A stretch of 36,056 nt of DNA from a virus, in the IMG/VR virus record IMGVR_UViG_3300025769_011338, positions 1 to 36,056 of that record; one strand, written 5' to 3'. Below the pieces are notes generated by a model, which saw only the letters and a list, made by a program, of their open reading frames with translations, made no database searches and was not told the DNA's origin. Below, piece after piece: positions 15,557 to 23,909 of this stretch; position 1 is the first letter of the stretch, and every line of letters begins with the position of its first letter. The translations under genes were made by a program, and so were the position numbers.

Positions 15557-16630
15557 ATGAGATATAGAATTGCACACATTGGTTCTTTTAACAGAAATTT
15601 AGGTGATAACATTGCATTGTATAACATACAAAAAGAATTTAATAGACAATTGAACGGAATTGATTGGGTTTTGTTTGATATAATGGATATTTTTTGGAAA
15701 CGAAATAATAATATAGAGTTTGTAAAAAATCTATTCTCTCATAATAAATTTGATGCAATTGTCGTAGGCGGCGGTGGGTTGATTGAGTATGAGGGTTATG
15801 GTCATCATGATACAGGATACAAATTACCATTCAATAAAGAGATAATTGAGTCATTAGGATGTCCTGTATTTTTTATGGGATTGGGAATTAACTATTTTAG
15901 AGGAAAAGAGGGTTTTTCTGATAAAGCAAAAAAATCACTAAAAGAAACAGCAGAGGGTGCTGCTTATTTTTCATTAAGAAATGATGGGTCATTAAAAATA
16001 TTCAAAGATTTATTAAATATAGAAACAAACGAAATACCAGATCCAGGCCTTATTTATTCATATGAAAAACGAGATAATTACTATAGTAAATATAATGTAA
16101 TTCAACCGGCTTTTAATAGTAGTGAGGGTATAAATCAAAACAGATTTTTGGGTAAACAAAACATAGATAATCTAGTGGAGTACACTAAAAATTCTGATAT
16201 GATTGTTATGCCACATACACCAAAAGATTTCAGATATTTTTCAAACTATATTTTAGATGTTGATAGTTTAAAAGATATGTTGAAATTTGATTATACAGAC
16301 GAACTTGTAAAAGTGTATTTAAAATTTGATTCAATAATAGCATTAAGAGGCCATGGGCAATTAATATCAATAGGATTGAATATTCCTGGTTTATATTTGA
16401 GTACGCAAGACAAAGTTAGAGATTTCTCATACCAAAATGGTTTTGAAAACTACAATATTGATATTAAAGATGAAAATTGGTTAAATACGTTAGAATCTAA
16501 ATTTATAAGATTACAATCTGATGAAAAGTACAGAGCAGAGTGGTACATTATCAGGAAAAAACAAATAGATAAATGGAATGAACAATTGAATCATTCTGTA
16601 AATGAATGTATTAATATATTAACTAAGTAA
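15557..16630 (+). CDS. Polysaccharide pyruvyl transferase family protein
   Basis: This 357-residue GT-B-like protein opens with HIGSFNRNLGDNIALYNI, the GDN motif of polysaccharide pyruvyl transferases. It then shows AIVVGGGGLIEYEGYG, a FSLRNDGS segment, IPDPGLIY, and in the C-terminal half ALRGHGQLISIGLNIPGL, the RGH-type motif of this family. These enzymes add a pyruvyl ketal from phosphoenolpyruvate to sugars of exopolysaccharide. Length is normal. An RBS-like AAAGG precedes the start, with a nine-base gap after the PhyH-like gene. Acidic pyruvyl groups plus nonulosonates would give a strongly negative glycan. Confidence 0.83.
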   Translation: MRYRIAHIGSFNRNLGDNIALYNIQKEFNRQLNGIDWVLFDIMDIFWKRNNNIEFVKNLFSHNKFDAIVVGGGGLIEYEGYGHHDTGYKLPFNKEIIESLGCPVFFMGLGINYFRGKEGFSDKAKKSLKETAEGAAYFSLRNDGSLKIFKDLLNIETNEIPDPGLIYSYEKRDNYYSKYNVIQPAFNSSEGINQNRFLGKQNIDNLVEYTKNSDMIVMPHTPKDFRYFSNYILDVDSLKDMLKFDYTDELVKVYLKFDSIIALRGHGQLISIGLNIPGLYLSTQDKVRDFSYQNGFENYNIDIKDENWLNTLESKFIRLQSDEKYRAEWYIIRKKQIDKWNEQLNHSVNECINILTK

Positions 16631-16632
16631 TT

Positions 16633-17352
16633 ATGAATTGTATTGTATGTGATGAAAGTATGGATTTGATTAAAACGGATGTACATAAATGTACTGAATG
16701 TAATCACATCTTCATTGATTATAAAGATAATGGATTGGATTATCACAAAAATGAGTACAGAAAAAATGGACAAGGCAATAGGACTAATTCAAATATAGAA
16801 ATTGTAAATGGTGTATTTACAAATGAATTTCACAAAGTTCGTGATCGGATAATGAGTAAAAGAGTAAAACTCGTTAAGAAGTATACTAATGTTAATTTAG
16901 ATAGTAGTATATTAGATATAGGTGCTGGTGGTGGAACATTTGCTAAAAAAATGAAAAGTGATTTAGGTATTCAAATAGAAGTTCAAGAGATTAGTGATAT
17001 TTGCATAAATAATTTAATTATGATGAAATTTAATGTACACAAAGGAGACTTTTCAGAAATTAAATTTGATAAACAATATGACTTAGTAACTTGTTGGCAT
17101 GCATTAGAGCATATAAAAGATTTACATAGTTATGCAGAAAATCTTTCTGAAGTAACCAAAGACATTTGTATATTAGAAGTTCCAATTAACAGAAGTTTAA
17201 AAGAACCTAATAATGGTAATTGGGATGGTCATTATCATTTTTTTACTGAAAAATCTATGACAAAATTATTTGGTAAATATTTTAGTTCTTTAGAATTTTC
17301 AACAACAGAATCAGTACAACAACCTGCATTATTAACTATACTAAAAAAGTAA
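16633..17352 (+). CDS. Zinc-knuckle class I SAM methyltransferase
   Basis: This 239-residue protein begins with a CxxC...CxxC knuckle (MNCIVCDESM, then HKCTECNHIF; C3, C6, C20, C23). The methyltransferase domain follows, with ILDIGAGGGTFAKKM as the SAM loop and VTCWHALEHIKD in the post-II region typical of Methyltransf_23. Zn-knuckle plus methyltransferase is the architecture of sugar C-methyltransferases in polysaccharide clusters, although the extra C-terminal domain of those is absent. The function is probably sugar methylation in this operon. Confidence 0.78.
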   Translation: MNCIVCDESMDLIKTDVHKCTECNHIFIDYKDNGLDYHKNEYRKNGQGNRTNSNIEIVNGVFTNEFHKVRDRIMSKRVKLVKKYTNVNLDSSILDIGAGGGTFAKKMKSDLGIQIEVQEISDICINNLIMMKFNVHKGDFSEIKFDKQYDLVTCWHALEHIKDLHSYAENLSEVTKDICILEVPINRSLKEPNNGNWDGHYHFFTEKSMTKLFGKYFSSLEFSTTESVQQPALLTILKK

Positions 17353-17353
17353 C

Positions 17354-18148
17354 ATGACGATTACGAAAGAATTTAAAGATGAGTTGGTATCATTTGAAAC
17401 TATAGAAGAGCGGTTAGATTTTTTGAAAAACAAATTTAAAGATAAAACTGCATATTTAGTATCTTGTGGGCCGAGTTTAACAAAAAATGACCAATCATTA
17501 CTAAAAGAAAGATTAAAAGATGAGTTGGTGATATGTGCTAAACAATCTCTGAATTATCTGAATGAGATATGTGACATACATTTAGTATCAACATACAATT
17601 TCCAACCATATGATTATAAGAACCCAAACACAATTAAGTCTTGGCAGCTTACAGCAATGAATATGCAAAATGAATTAAATAGAATTGTGTATGAATGGGG
17701 GCATGATATTGATTTGTATTTTCCAGTTATATCAGGCCCTTGGATTACATTAGAAGGTTCAACTGCATATACAAGAAATTTTGATAACTGGAAAAAACTA
17801 GGTACAGATACACAAGTTCTATGGGGACCTGGAATATTATACGAATCTGGATTCCCAATGTGTTATCTACTTGGAGTATCTAAAATAGTTACTATTGGTT
17901 GGGACATTGGTGACATTAGTAGATATAATGGTAACGATCGTGACCCTAATTGGATAGAACAACACGCACAAGAATTATATACATCTAATGTGGGCAAGGG
18001 CCCAAGTTATATAGAATTAAAAAATACAATAGAATGTACATCGGATATGTATGAATGGTTTGAAAGACAGAGTATTCAAGTAGAAATACTATCAGATACA
18101 AATCCAGCAGATAATAGGTTTAAACGAATAAAAATAGAAGATTTATGA
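17354..18148 (+). CDS. DUF115/GT42-like putative glycosyltransferase II
   Basis: This 264-residue protein has AYLVSCGPSLTKNDQSLL (the GPSL loop), LVICAKQSLNYL, CDIHLVSTYN and a late FPMCYLLGVSKIVTIGWDIG. This is the same two-block layout as the GT42-like gene at 12654, but the two are not close copies. Proteins of this fold include sialyltransferases, DUF115 motility-glycan transferases and MptE-like pyrophosphokinases. Given NeuB- and NeuA-like genes a few kilobases upstream, a second nonulosonate transferase is a fair hypothesis. Overlaps the next gene as ATGA. Confidence 0.5.
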   Translation: MTITKEFKDELVSFETIEERLDFLKNKFKDKTAYLVSCGPSLTKNDQSLLKERLKDELVICAKQSLNYLNEICDIHLVSTYNFQPYDYKNPNTIKSWQLTAMNMQNELNRIVYEWGHDIDLYFPVISGPWITLEGSTAYTRNFDNWKKLGTDTQVLWGPGILYESGFPMCYLLGVSKIVTIGWDIGDISRYNGNDRDPNWIEQHAQELYTSNVGKGPSYIELKNTIECTSDMYEWFERQSIQVEILSDTNPADNRFKRIKIEDL

Positions 18149-18918
18149 AGAATGTAATTGTTATTTATAGAATTAGTGACCATTCTAATCCTGAAAAAAT
18201 AAAACCACAATACGCTACAAAAGAAAATTGTCTTAAAACATTAGTTAGAGAATTTGGTTCTGAACATTTGTATGTTGTATGTGACAATGTATCAGAGCAA
18301 ACACATATTATGGTAAAAAAATATTCTAACAATATAGATTTAACAAATAATGGTAATACTGGTACATTTTTATATAGTTGGAGAAAAGCATACGATATAA
18401 CAAAAAATATGTCAGATGACACAATCGTATATTTTGTAGAGGACGATTACATTCATTGTCGTAATTCTAAAAATGTTTTAATAGAGGCTTTTGATTTGTT
18501 AGGTGCACCATATGCCACATTGTATGACCATCCTGACAAATATCAAGATAAAAATGATATTAGATTTAAATGGGGTCATGGTAAGATTGATATTGATGAT
18601 AATGGCGTTAGAAAACCATTGAATGTTTATGCACATGGTGAGGATACTGTGGTTTACGCATCAAAATCATGTCATTGGAAATTAACAAGTAGTACAACAA
18701 TGACATTTGCTACAAGTGTAAAAAATGTTAGAGAGGATATGGATGATATGATTAAACTCCATACAGGTAAAAATTTACCAATGGGTGGATCTACATTTAA
18801 GTTATTAGCAAAAAAAGGTAAAGGGTTGATTAGCTCGATTCCAGCTTATACTGCACATGCTGAAGAAAGGTGGTTACCATATTTTAGAAATTGGCAAGAA
18901 GAGGCGACAGCTATATGA
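18145..18918 (+). CDS. Putative GT-A glycosyltransferase
   Basis: This 257-residue protein has a Rossmann-like start (KNVIVIYRISDH), an acidic segment IVYFVEDDYIHCRNSK near residues 92-107 where EDD could be the metal site of a GT-A enzyme, then AFDLLGAPYATLYDHPDKY. No exact family is recognised beyond GT-A resemblance. Its position between two other putative transferases and the ATGA overlaps on both sides place it firmly in the glycan operon. An alternative is a non-catalytic relative. Confidence 0.55.
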   Translation: MKNVIVIYRISDHSNPEKIKPQYATKENCLKTLVREFGSEHLYVVCDNVSEQTHIMVKKYSNNIDLTNNGNTGTFLYSWRKAYDITKNMSDDTIVYFVEDDYIHCRNSKNVLIEAFDLLGAPYATLYDHPDKYQDKNDIRFKWGHGKIDIDDNGVRKPLNVYAHGEDTVVYASKSCHWKLTSSTTMTFATSVKNVREDMDDMIKLHTGKNLPMGGSTFKLLAKKGKGLISSIPAYTAHAEERWLPYFRNWQEEATAI

Positions 18919-19850
18919 AAACAAAGTTCGCAATAGGTTGTTTAGTACAATGGTATGAATCTGAAATGATATCAGAATATGTTGAAACACTAAAAGAAGC
19001 AATATCACAATATGATGGAGAGGTGGTAGTAGACTTTAGAGTTGTAACAAATGAAGATTTGGAGAAATGTATCAGTACTGAACAAAAAGAGAAATGTATT
19101 AACAACATAAAAAGTACATTAGAGGATTTTGATGTTGTATTTGAAGATAGGTTATACACCATAGCAGACTATCGTAGAGAGTTCAACGATAGGTATTGTG
19201 ATGAAGTAGATGTTTTGGTTTGGGGTGAATCTGATATGTTAGTTCCAAAACAAATGTTTATCATATTGAACACCTTACATCAAATGTCTACTACTAATAA
19301 TCCAAAATATTTAGCATTCTTTGGTACTTGCAAAATGTGGGATGATTCTTGGAAATGTGTTGAACATACAGATATGACTGATAAACCTATTGATAATAAA
19401 AAGTGGTGGGGCACTCGTTATCAGATGTCTATTGACGAAATGAACGATATTAATGATAAAGTAGAGGAATTGGATGTTAGAATAGTATCACCACATAAGT
19501 TCAATGGTTGTGGTTTGGTAATCTCATCAGAAGTAATAAAATCGGGTGTCAATATACCCAAATCAGTATTTTTTACGCATGAGGATTCCGCTCTTATGTA
19601 TGTAACTAATAAACTTTTAGGAAACATACCACAATATGTTATAAAAAACATTTTGTTAGTACATAATAGAGAACATAAGAATAAAAGAAATTACATATTA
19701 GGTGAGTGTGGTAACACATTAGGAGAACGCCGTAAATCTAGTAGTTGGTACAACTCCGCTAGTAAAATGAGCGAAGAAAATTATAAAAATATATTCAACC
19801 CTAATTACAAATCTAAAACTTGGAATGATGTATGGAACAACATAAAATAA
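18915..19850 (+). CDS. Putative GT-A glycosyltransferase, large
   Basis: The start at 18915 gives an ATGA overlap with the upstream gene; an in-frame ATG at 18891 would overlap it by 28 bases and is less likely. The 311-residue product has VLVWGESDMLVPKQMF (an ESD acidic motif at the expected GT-A metal-site position), KFNGCGLVISSEVI and FFTHEDSALMYV. These resemble the glycosyltransferase order of metal site, acceptor glycine loop and ED catalytic patch. Base composition is intermediate between the AT-rich core and the flanks. The sugar specificity is unknown. Confidence 0.55.
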   Translation: MKTKFAIGCLVQWYESEMISEYVETLKEAISQYDGEVVVDFRVVTNEDLEKCISTEQKEKCINNIKSTLEDFDVVFEDRLYTIADYRREFNDRYCDEVDVLVWGESDMLVPKQMFIILNTLHQMSTTNNPKYLAFFGTCKMWDDSWKCVEHTDMTDKPIDNKKWWGTRYQMSIDEMNDINDKVEELDVRIVSPHKFNGCGLVISSEVIKSGVNIPKSVFFTHEDSALMYVTNKLLGNIPQYVIKNILLVHNREHKNKRNYILGECGNTLGERRKSSSWYNSASKMSEENYKNIFNPNYKSKTWNDVWNNIK

Positions 19851-20716
19851 CAACCTGCATTTCCACTAACAACAATTTAGACTATGTAAAGTTGGCTTAC
19901 CAATCTGTAAGAAAAAACGCATACTACAAAGACCAACCAATTGTTATCATAGCTGAAAATTGTAATGATGGTACAAATGAGTGGTTGGAATCGCAGATGA
20001 TAGTGGACACAAATCTTAAAGGGTACATAGAATCAAATGAAATCCCATTGGGAATTGGTGGTGGTATGGACTATTGTGTAGACAAAGCAAATACCGAATA
20101 TGTAAATATCATTCATTCAGATATGTGGATTGCGCCCAACCAAGACTTAGAGTTACAAAAGATAGTAGAATCTAATAAGGGTAGGGTTATCGCATCATCA
20201 TTCAGAATCCAACCAAAGATATTCCCAAACGATCCTGACTATAGACCAGGTACTGTCTTTGTACCTATATCTGAATTTGGTGAGTATCATCACAACTTTA
20301 ACACAGACCATTTTGATAAGTGGGCAGTCGAATTTTCAAATGAAAACAACATTAGTGTTCGTAAAGGTGGTGGTGCAGGATTCTTTTGTAGGAAAGAAGA
20401 CTATGAGTGGATTGGTGGAAACGACCCAATATTCTCACCTGCATCATTTGATGATATGGACTTATTCATTAGAATGCAATTAGAGGGGTATGAATTTGTA
20501 ATGACTACTAAATCTGTGGTGTATCACTTCTCAGCTAGAGGTTCACATTTCAGAGATGATAATCTCAATAAAAAATCAGACAGACAAATACTTGCTGAAG
20601 TTGATAATACTCATAAATTTTTTAAAAAATGGGGGCAATTACCTGAAGTAGATGATCAAACCTTTGTTAAACCAATTTATGGTACTAACAACCCTAATAG
20701 AATACAATTGTTGTAA
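19832..20716 (+). CDS. Glycosyltransferase family 2
   Basis: This 294-residue GT2 protein opens with KITTCISTNNNLDYVKLAYQSVRKN, has IAENCNDGTNEWLE, and places its metal site in VNIIHSDMWIAPN (SDM in place of DxD). GGAGFFCRKEDYEWIGGNDP marks the acceptor region, and VYHFSARGSHF is the late histidine motif. It overlaps the previous gene by 19 bases. It is a close relative of the next gene in layout (same motif order), so the pair probably arose by an old duplication. The composition returns to that of the phage backbone. Confidence 0.8.
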   Translation: MEQHKITTCISTNNNLDYVKLAYQSVRKNAYYKDQPIVIIAENCNDGTNEWLESQMIVDTNLKGYIESNEIPLGIGGGMDYCVDKANTEYVNIIHSDMWIAPNQDLELQKIVESNKGRVIASSFRIQPKIFPNDPDYRPGTVFVPISEFGEYHHNFNTDHFDKWAVEFSNENNISVRKGGGAGFFCRKEDYEWIGGNDPIFSPASFDDMDLFIRMQLEGYEFVMTTKSVVYHFSARGSHFRDDNLNKKSDRQILAEVDNTHKFFKKWGQLPEVDDQTFVKPIYGTNNPNRIQLL

Positions 20717-20741
20717 GTTAAAAAAATAATTCGTATATTAG
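20710..20741 (+). promoter_or_regulatory. Promoter P4
   Basis: GTTGT (20710-20714), a 19-base spacer and TATATTAG (20734-20741) precede the GT2 start at 20756. The -33 box overlaps the last codons of the upstream gene, and the leader would be short. Confidence 0.55.
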
Positions 20742-20755
20742 TTAAAATTTACACT

Positions 20756-21940
20756 ATGGTAAATAAAAAAGACATATCATTCATACAACCAAGCAGAAAC
20801 AATCTAAAGTATCTGAAGTGGTCTTATGAATCAATCAGAAAGAATGGTGGTAGTGAACCACATATTTGTGTTGCTGATGATTTCTCAAATGATGGAACTT
20901 GGGATTGGTGTAAGGAGATGATGGAGAAAGACCCAAATTTCCATGCAATCAGAAACGAAGGGCCAACGAGATTAGGACATACAATCCTATACGATCGTTT
21001 GATTAATGATGTAGCACCCACAGATATTGTGGGTATCTATCATGCTGATATGTACCTTTGTCCAAACGCATTGGAGTCAGTACTTAAATACATCAAACCA
21101 CAAACTGTGGTGTCACTTACTCGTATTGAACCACCACTACATCCCGATGGGCCTGAGAAGATACTTATGGATTTCGGTACAGAGCCAGAAGATTTCCAAC
21201 CATTGGAGGAGGACTTACTACATCAAATTCCATCATTGATGCAAGGTAGAACAACAGAAGGTATCTTTGCACCTTGGTTCTTATACAAAGAAGACTTTCA
21301 GTCAATAGGTGGGCACGACCCATTATATGCACCACAATCAAAAGAGGACTCTGACATCTTCAATCGATTCCAACTCAACGGATATAAGTTCGTTCAGACA
21401 TGGGATGGGTTTGTGTACCATATGACTTGTAGAGGTAGTAGATACAATCCAACCCTAACAACAGTTGGTAAGGAATCGGATGAGTGGTTAGCACAGAATG
21501 TTCGTTCGACTAGAAACTTCATTCGTAAGTGGGGACACTTTGTAAAGCATGACACATTGATGAAACCAATCGTACCACCAAAGTATGATGTTGATTTCGT
21601 AGTGGAGAACGCAAATGAGAAGATTCTGAATATGTTAGAACCTTGGTGTAGTAGGATAAATGTGGACATACCAAAGGAAAAAGTAGATGATTATATCCGA
21701 TTAGAACAACCAAACACTCAATTCGATTTGACTAAAAGAATCAACCAAACCACAGATTCAGACATAGTTGTAAGCTTCGATGCAAACAAATTGACTCAAT
21801 ACTCATACAATCTAATAACCGAATTGTCGTCAGTACTTGAGTCATCTGAAATTGAGGTTGGTGAGTTCGAATTGGATATATTCAGAGTCAAAGTGAATAA
21901 AGTAAAAACATACGAAGATACACTAATTCATCTGAATTGA
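20756..21940 (+). CDS. Glycosyltransferase family 2 with C-terminal extension
   Basis: This 394-residue protein begins with ISFIQPSRNNLKYLKWSYESIRKNGG and has VADDFSNDGTWDW, the metal-site stretch IVGIYHADMYLCPNAL (HAD for DxD) and GGHDPLYAPQSKEDSDIFNRF, followed by VYHMTCRGSRYNP, equivalent to VYHFSARGSHF in the upstream gene. Residues from about 270 to 394 are an extra domain without recognised motifs, rich in strands and with a DLTKRINQTTDSDIVVSFD segment, possibly an oligomerisation or acceptor-binding part. It has its own promoter and closes the glycan block. Confidence 0.8.
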   Translation: MVNKKDISFIQPSRNNLKYLKWSYESIRKNGGSEPHICVADDFSNDGTWDWCKEMMEKDPNFHAIRNEGPTRLGHTILYDRLINDVAPTDIVGIYHADMYLCPNALESVLKYIKPQTVVSLTRIEPPLHPDGPEKILMDFGTEPEDFQPLEEDLLHQIPSLMQGRTTEGIFAPWFLYKEDFQSIGGHDPLYAPQSKEDSDIFNRFQLNGYKFVQTWDGFVYHMTCRGSRYNPTLTTVGKESDEWLAQNVRSTRNFIRKWGHFVKHDTLMKPIVPPKYDVDFVVENANEKILNMLEPWCSRINVDIPKEKVDDYIRLEQPNTQFDLTKRINQTTDSDIVVSFDANKLTQYSYNLITELSSVLESSEIEVGEFELDIFRVKVNKVKTYEDTLIHLN

Positions 21941-21942
21941 TG

Positions 21943-21950
21943 TATTTATA
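21943..21950 (+). promoter_or_regulatory. TATTTATA motif (candidate late promoter)
   Basis: TATTTATA lies seven bases before the GGAGAT RBS and the ATG of the next gene at 21957. It is one of a set of such motifs at late-looking gene starts. Confidence 0.3.
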
Positions 21951-21956
21951 GGAGAT

Positions 21957-22199
21957 ATGAGATACTATATTTTACTTCCAGATGATGTGGATGGTGAAGA
22001 GGAATACTCAACAAACATCTTAGGTGAATCGTCTTTCAAAAACTTTTGGGCAGAATCAGGCTTTGAAATATTTGAAAGGATGGTACACAAATATCCTGAT
22101 ACATTAGAATCTATTACAATCAAAGATGAAAAGGGAAAGGAATATACGCCAGAACAATTCTTAAACGCAATAAGTAAACTTAAAATCATAAAGGAATAA
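21957..22199 (+). CDS. Hypothetical 80-aa protein
   Basis: This small acidic protein starts MRYYILLPDDVDGEE, has TNILGESSFKNFWAESGFE and a C-terminal helix PEQFLNAISKLKIIKE. Similar short proteins (opening with a strand ending in LLPGD/LLPDD, then a GESSF box) are known to me from T4-like phages, but without a function. A GGAGAT precedes its ATG. Likely real; unnamed. Confidence 0.6.
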   Translation: MRYYILLPDDVDGEEEYSTNILGESSFKNFWAESGFEIFERMVHKYPDTLESITIKDEKGKEYTPEQFLNAISKLKIIKE

Positions 22200-22202
22200 C
22201 GA

Positions 22203-22439
22203 ATGTCAAAAATCAGACTTAATCAAATCAACTTTGAAAATTTTGATGAGTTAGAAGAGTTATATGAAGATTCTGTAGGAATGGTTCATAACAAAAAGAG
22301 AAAACATGGAAAATTTAAAGAAAACAATGATGACGAAGAGTTATCACAATCACAATGGGTGTCTTCCAGAAGGGGAGAGGGTGATAGTTTTATCAGTAAA
22401 CGAACAAAAGCAAGAAGCCAAAGTAGCAGACCCATTTGA
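22203..22439 (+). CDS. Hypothetical 78-aa protein
   Basis: A strongly acidic N-terminal half (NFENFDELEELYEDSVG) is followed by a basic C-terminal half (KKRKHGKFKENN, then serine- and arginine-rich WVSSRRGEG and KRTKARSQSS). No family is recognised. From 22306 on, a second reading frame (22306-22482) overlaps it, so only the N-terminal part may be under coding constraint. A frameshift or a true overlap are both possible. Confidence 0.45.
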   Translation: MSKIRLNQINFENFDELEELYEDSVGMVHNKKRKHGKFKENNDDEELSQSQWVSSRRGEGDSFISKRTKARSQSSRPI

Positions 22440-22482
22440 TAGGGAATGGATTGTCCCAATGGGTAGTGTTAAATTAGATTAA
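22306..22482 (+). CDS. Overlapping 58-aa ORF, basic N-terminus then beta-rich
   Basis: The ATG at 22306 opens a frame one base away from the 22203 gene and runs 43 bases past its stop. The product contains GCLPEGERVIVLSVNEQKQ, then KVADPFDREWIVPMGSVKLD. It reads as a compact barrel-like domain (PEGERVIVL, DREWIVP, VKLD) and looks more protein-like than the overlapping part of the 22203 frame. No RBS is evident. It may be a separate small gene or the true C-terminus of the upstream gene if a frameshift occurs. Confidence 0.45.
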   Translation: MENLKKTMMTKSYHNHNGCLPEGERVIVLSVNEQKQEAKVADPFDREWIVPMGSVKLD

Positions 22483-22486
22483 CCCA

Positions 22487-22494
22487 TATTTATA
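22487..22494 (+). promoter_or_regulatory. TATTTATA motif (candidate late promoter)
   Basis: TATTTATA lies 25 bases ahead of the ATG at 22519, just after the stop of the preceding small gene. Confidence 0.3.
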
Positions 22495-22518
22495 TTCAAA
22501 GAACTTACGAAGGAATCC

Positions 22519-22827
22519 ATGCCATCGGTTAGTAAACAACAACAGAAGTTATTTGGGTTAGCATTGTCAGTAAAGAGAGGTGACACTCCAAAGTCCAAAG
22601 TATCCAAACAAGTAAAGGATTTGGTGGACAGAATGAGTGATAAAGATATTGAGAAGTATGCTAAAACAAAACGGAGTGGTTTACCAAACAAAGTTGAGAT
22701 GGAATTGGAATCATTGATTAATAAGATTGATGAGGAGTGGTCAGACAAATACAAACGAAGTATCGATTGTAACAACCCCAAAGGGTTCAGTCAGAAAGCT
22801 CATTGTCAAGGTAGAAAGAAAAAGTAA
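22519..22827 (+). CDS. DUF3008-like phage protein with cysteine tail
   Basis: The 102-residue protein starts MPSVSKQQQKLFGLALSVKRG and continues SKQVKDLVDRMSDKDIEKYAKTKRSGLP, the pattern of DUF3008-like proteins (a short basic helical domain). The C-terminal motif SIDCNNPKGFSQKAHCQGRKKK has two cysteines and a basic end. Tails of the form DCxNPKGFSQ(K/R)AHCxGRKK recur in marine phage proteins, often structural ones. It is expected in the virion or a head-assembly role by association, not proof. Confidence 0.6.
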   Translation: MPSVSKQQQKLFGLALSVKRGDTPKSKVSKQVKDLVDRMSDKDIEKYAKTKRSGLPNKVEMELESLINKIDEEWSDKYKRSIDCNNPKGFSQKAHCQGRKKK

Positions 22828-22849
22828 ATAGTAAAACACAGGGGTATGA

Positions 22850-23467
22850 ATGGGAAGTTTCACAAGGGATGAAGTACGAAACGTAGTAAAGAAAAAAGGA
22901 TACAGATGGTTCGAAGGAGGTGACTATAACCTTAACATCGTAGGTATCAGAAATTCAGAAACAGGTGATAAGGTAACCAACCGATTTGATGATTGGGTAA
23001 CGGTATCATATTCGATTGGTACTAATATGATGTATCATCAGTTTGAAGCAACTACGGATCCTGGCTCCCATTGGGAAAAAAACTTACTGAACGAAGCTGG
23101 TGTCGCAATCTTAGTTCCAGGACAATACAGAGGTTCACATAAAATTGGCTTACATCAAGGTAAGTACCAAGCACTCAGACAAAAGTCCCCACTCAAAGTC
23201 TATAGGGACAACAACAAAGATGGTACATACGATTTCTCAGAGGAAAGCATCAAAGAGGGAATCTATGGTATCAATATTCATAGAGCCACAGGAAGAGAGG
23301 GTGGTAAATCTGTACAAATAGATAAATGGTCTGCTGGCTGTCAAGTAATCGCAGCAAATGATGACTTCAAATTGTTTATGGAGTTGGTCAACAAAAGTGC
23401 AACACTCTATGGAAACTCATTCACATATACATTAATCGAAAGTTGTGACATCGAAAGTGGAAGCTAA
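22850..23467 (+). CDS. Endolysin candidate, L,D-transpeptidase/YkuD-like
   Basis: This 205-residue protein has H144 in YGINIHRATGRE and SAGC at 161-164 in DKWSAGCQVI, with 16 residues between H144 and S161. That fits the HX14-17SxGC pattern of the YkuD L,D-transpeptidase family, whose cysteine attacks peptide cross-links. An earlier DNNKDGTYDF segment may be a metal- or loop-forming region. It is directly followed by a holin-like gene, so it is likely the lysis enzyme, probably an amidase/endopeptidase-like use of the fold. No signal peptide is seen, consistent with holin-dependent release. Confidence 0.6.
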   Translation: MGSFTRDEVRNVVKKKGYRWFEGGDYNLNIVGIRNSETGDKVTNRFDDWVTVSYSIGTNMMYHQFEATTDPGSHWEKNLLNEAGVAILVPGQYRGSHKIGLHQGKYQALRQKSPLKVYRDNNKDGTYDFSEESIKEGIYGINIHRATGREGGKSVQIDKWSAGCQVIAANDDFKLFMELVNKSATLYGNSFTYTLIESCDIESGS

Positions 23468-23471
23468 TAAG

Positions 23472-23909
23472 ATGACACTAATCAAATCAACAACTGCCCA
23501 AATTATTATGGCGTTATCCACATTTTGTGGGTTTATGATGAGTTACTTTATGAAACTCACAGCAGACAATGTAGAACAATACTTAGCAGTTGTATCGGTA
23601 ATGTTGTTGGATGGATTCTTTGGAATCATCGCAGGTATCAAAAGAGAGGGTTTCAAAACCTATAAGGCACTTAGGGTGTTAAAGAACATATTCGCATGGG
23701 AGTTGATACTGACTGCTATACTATCAATCGAATTAGGATTTACAGGTACGGCGTGGTTGTCAGAAACAATATTAGCACCATTCTTAGTCTTCCAACTTAT
23801 ATCAGCACTCAAAAACGCATCAATGGCTGGGTTCATCAAAAACGAATTACTGAATGAGATTCTTGATAAGATTGATAGGCATAAGGGAGAACGAGATAAG
23901 AGTCAGTAA
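23472..23909 (+). CDS. Holin-like membrane protein
   Basis: The 145-residue protein has several membrane segments: MALSTFCGFMMSYFM, VVSVMLLDGFFGIIAGI, IFAWELILTAILSIEL and ETILAPFLVFQLISAL. It has a charged C-terminal tail (LDKIDRHKGERDK). The layout matches phage holin family proteins of Bacteroidota, which form membrane lesions that free the endolysin. The start at 23472 follows the endolysin stop by four bases; an in-frame start at 23445 would overlap it by 23 bases. The last base overlaps the kinase start (TAATG), tying the kinase to the lysis operon. Confidence 0.72.
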   Translation: MTLIKSTTAQIIMALSTFCGFMMSYFMKLTADNVEQYLAVVSVMLLDGFFGIIAGIKREGFKTYKALRVLKNIFAWELILTAILSIELGFTGTAWLSETILAPFLVFQLISALKNASMAGFIKNELLNEILDKIDRHKGERDKSQ

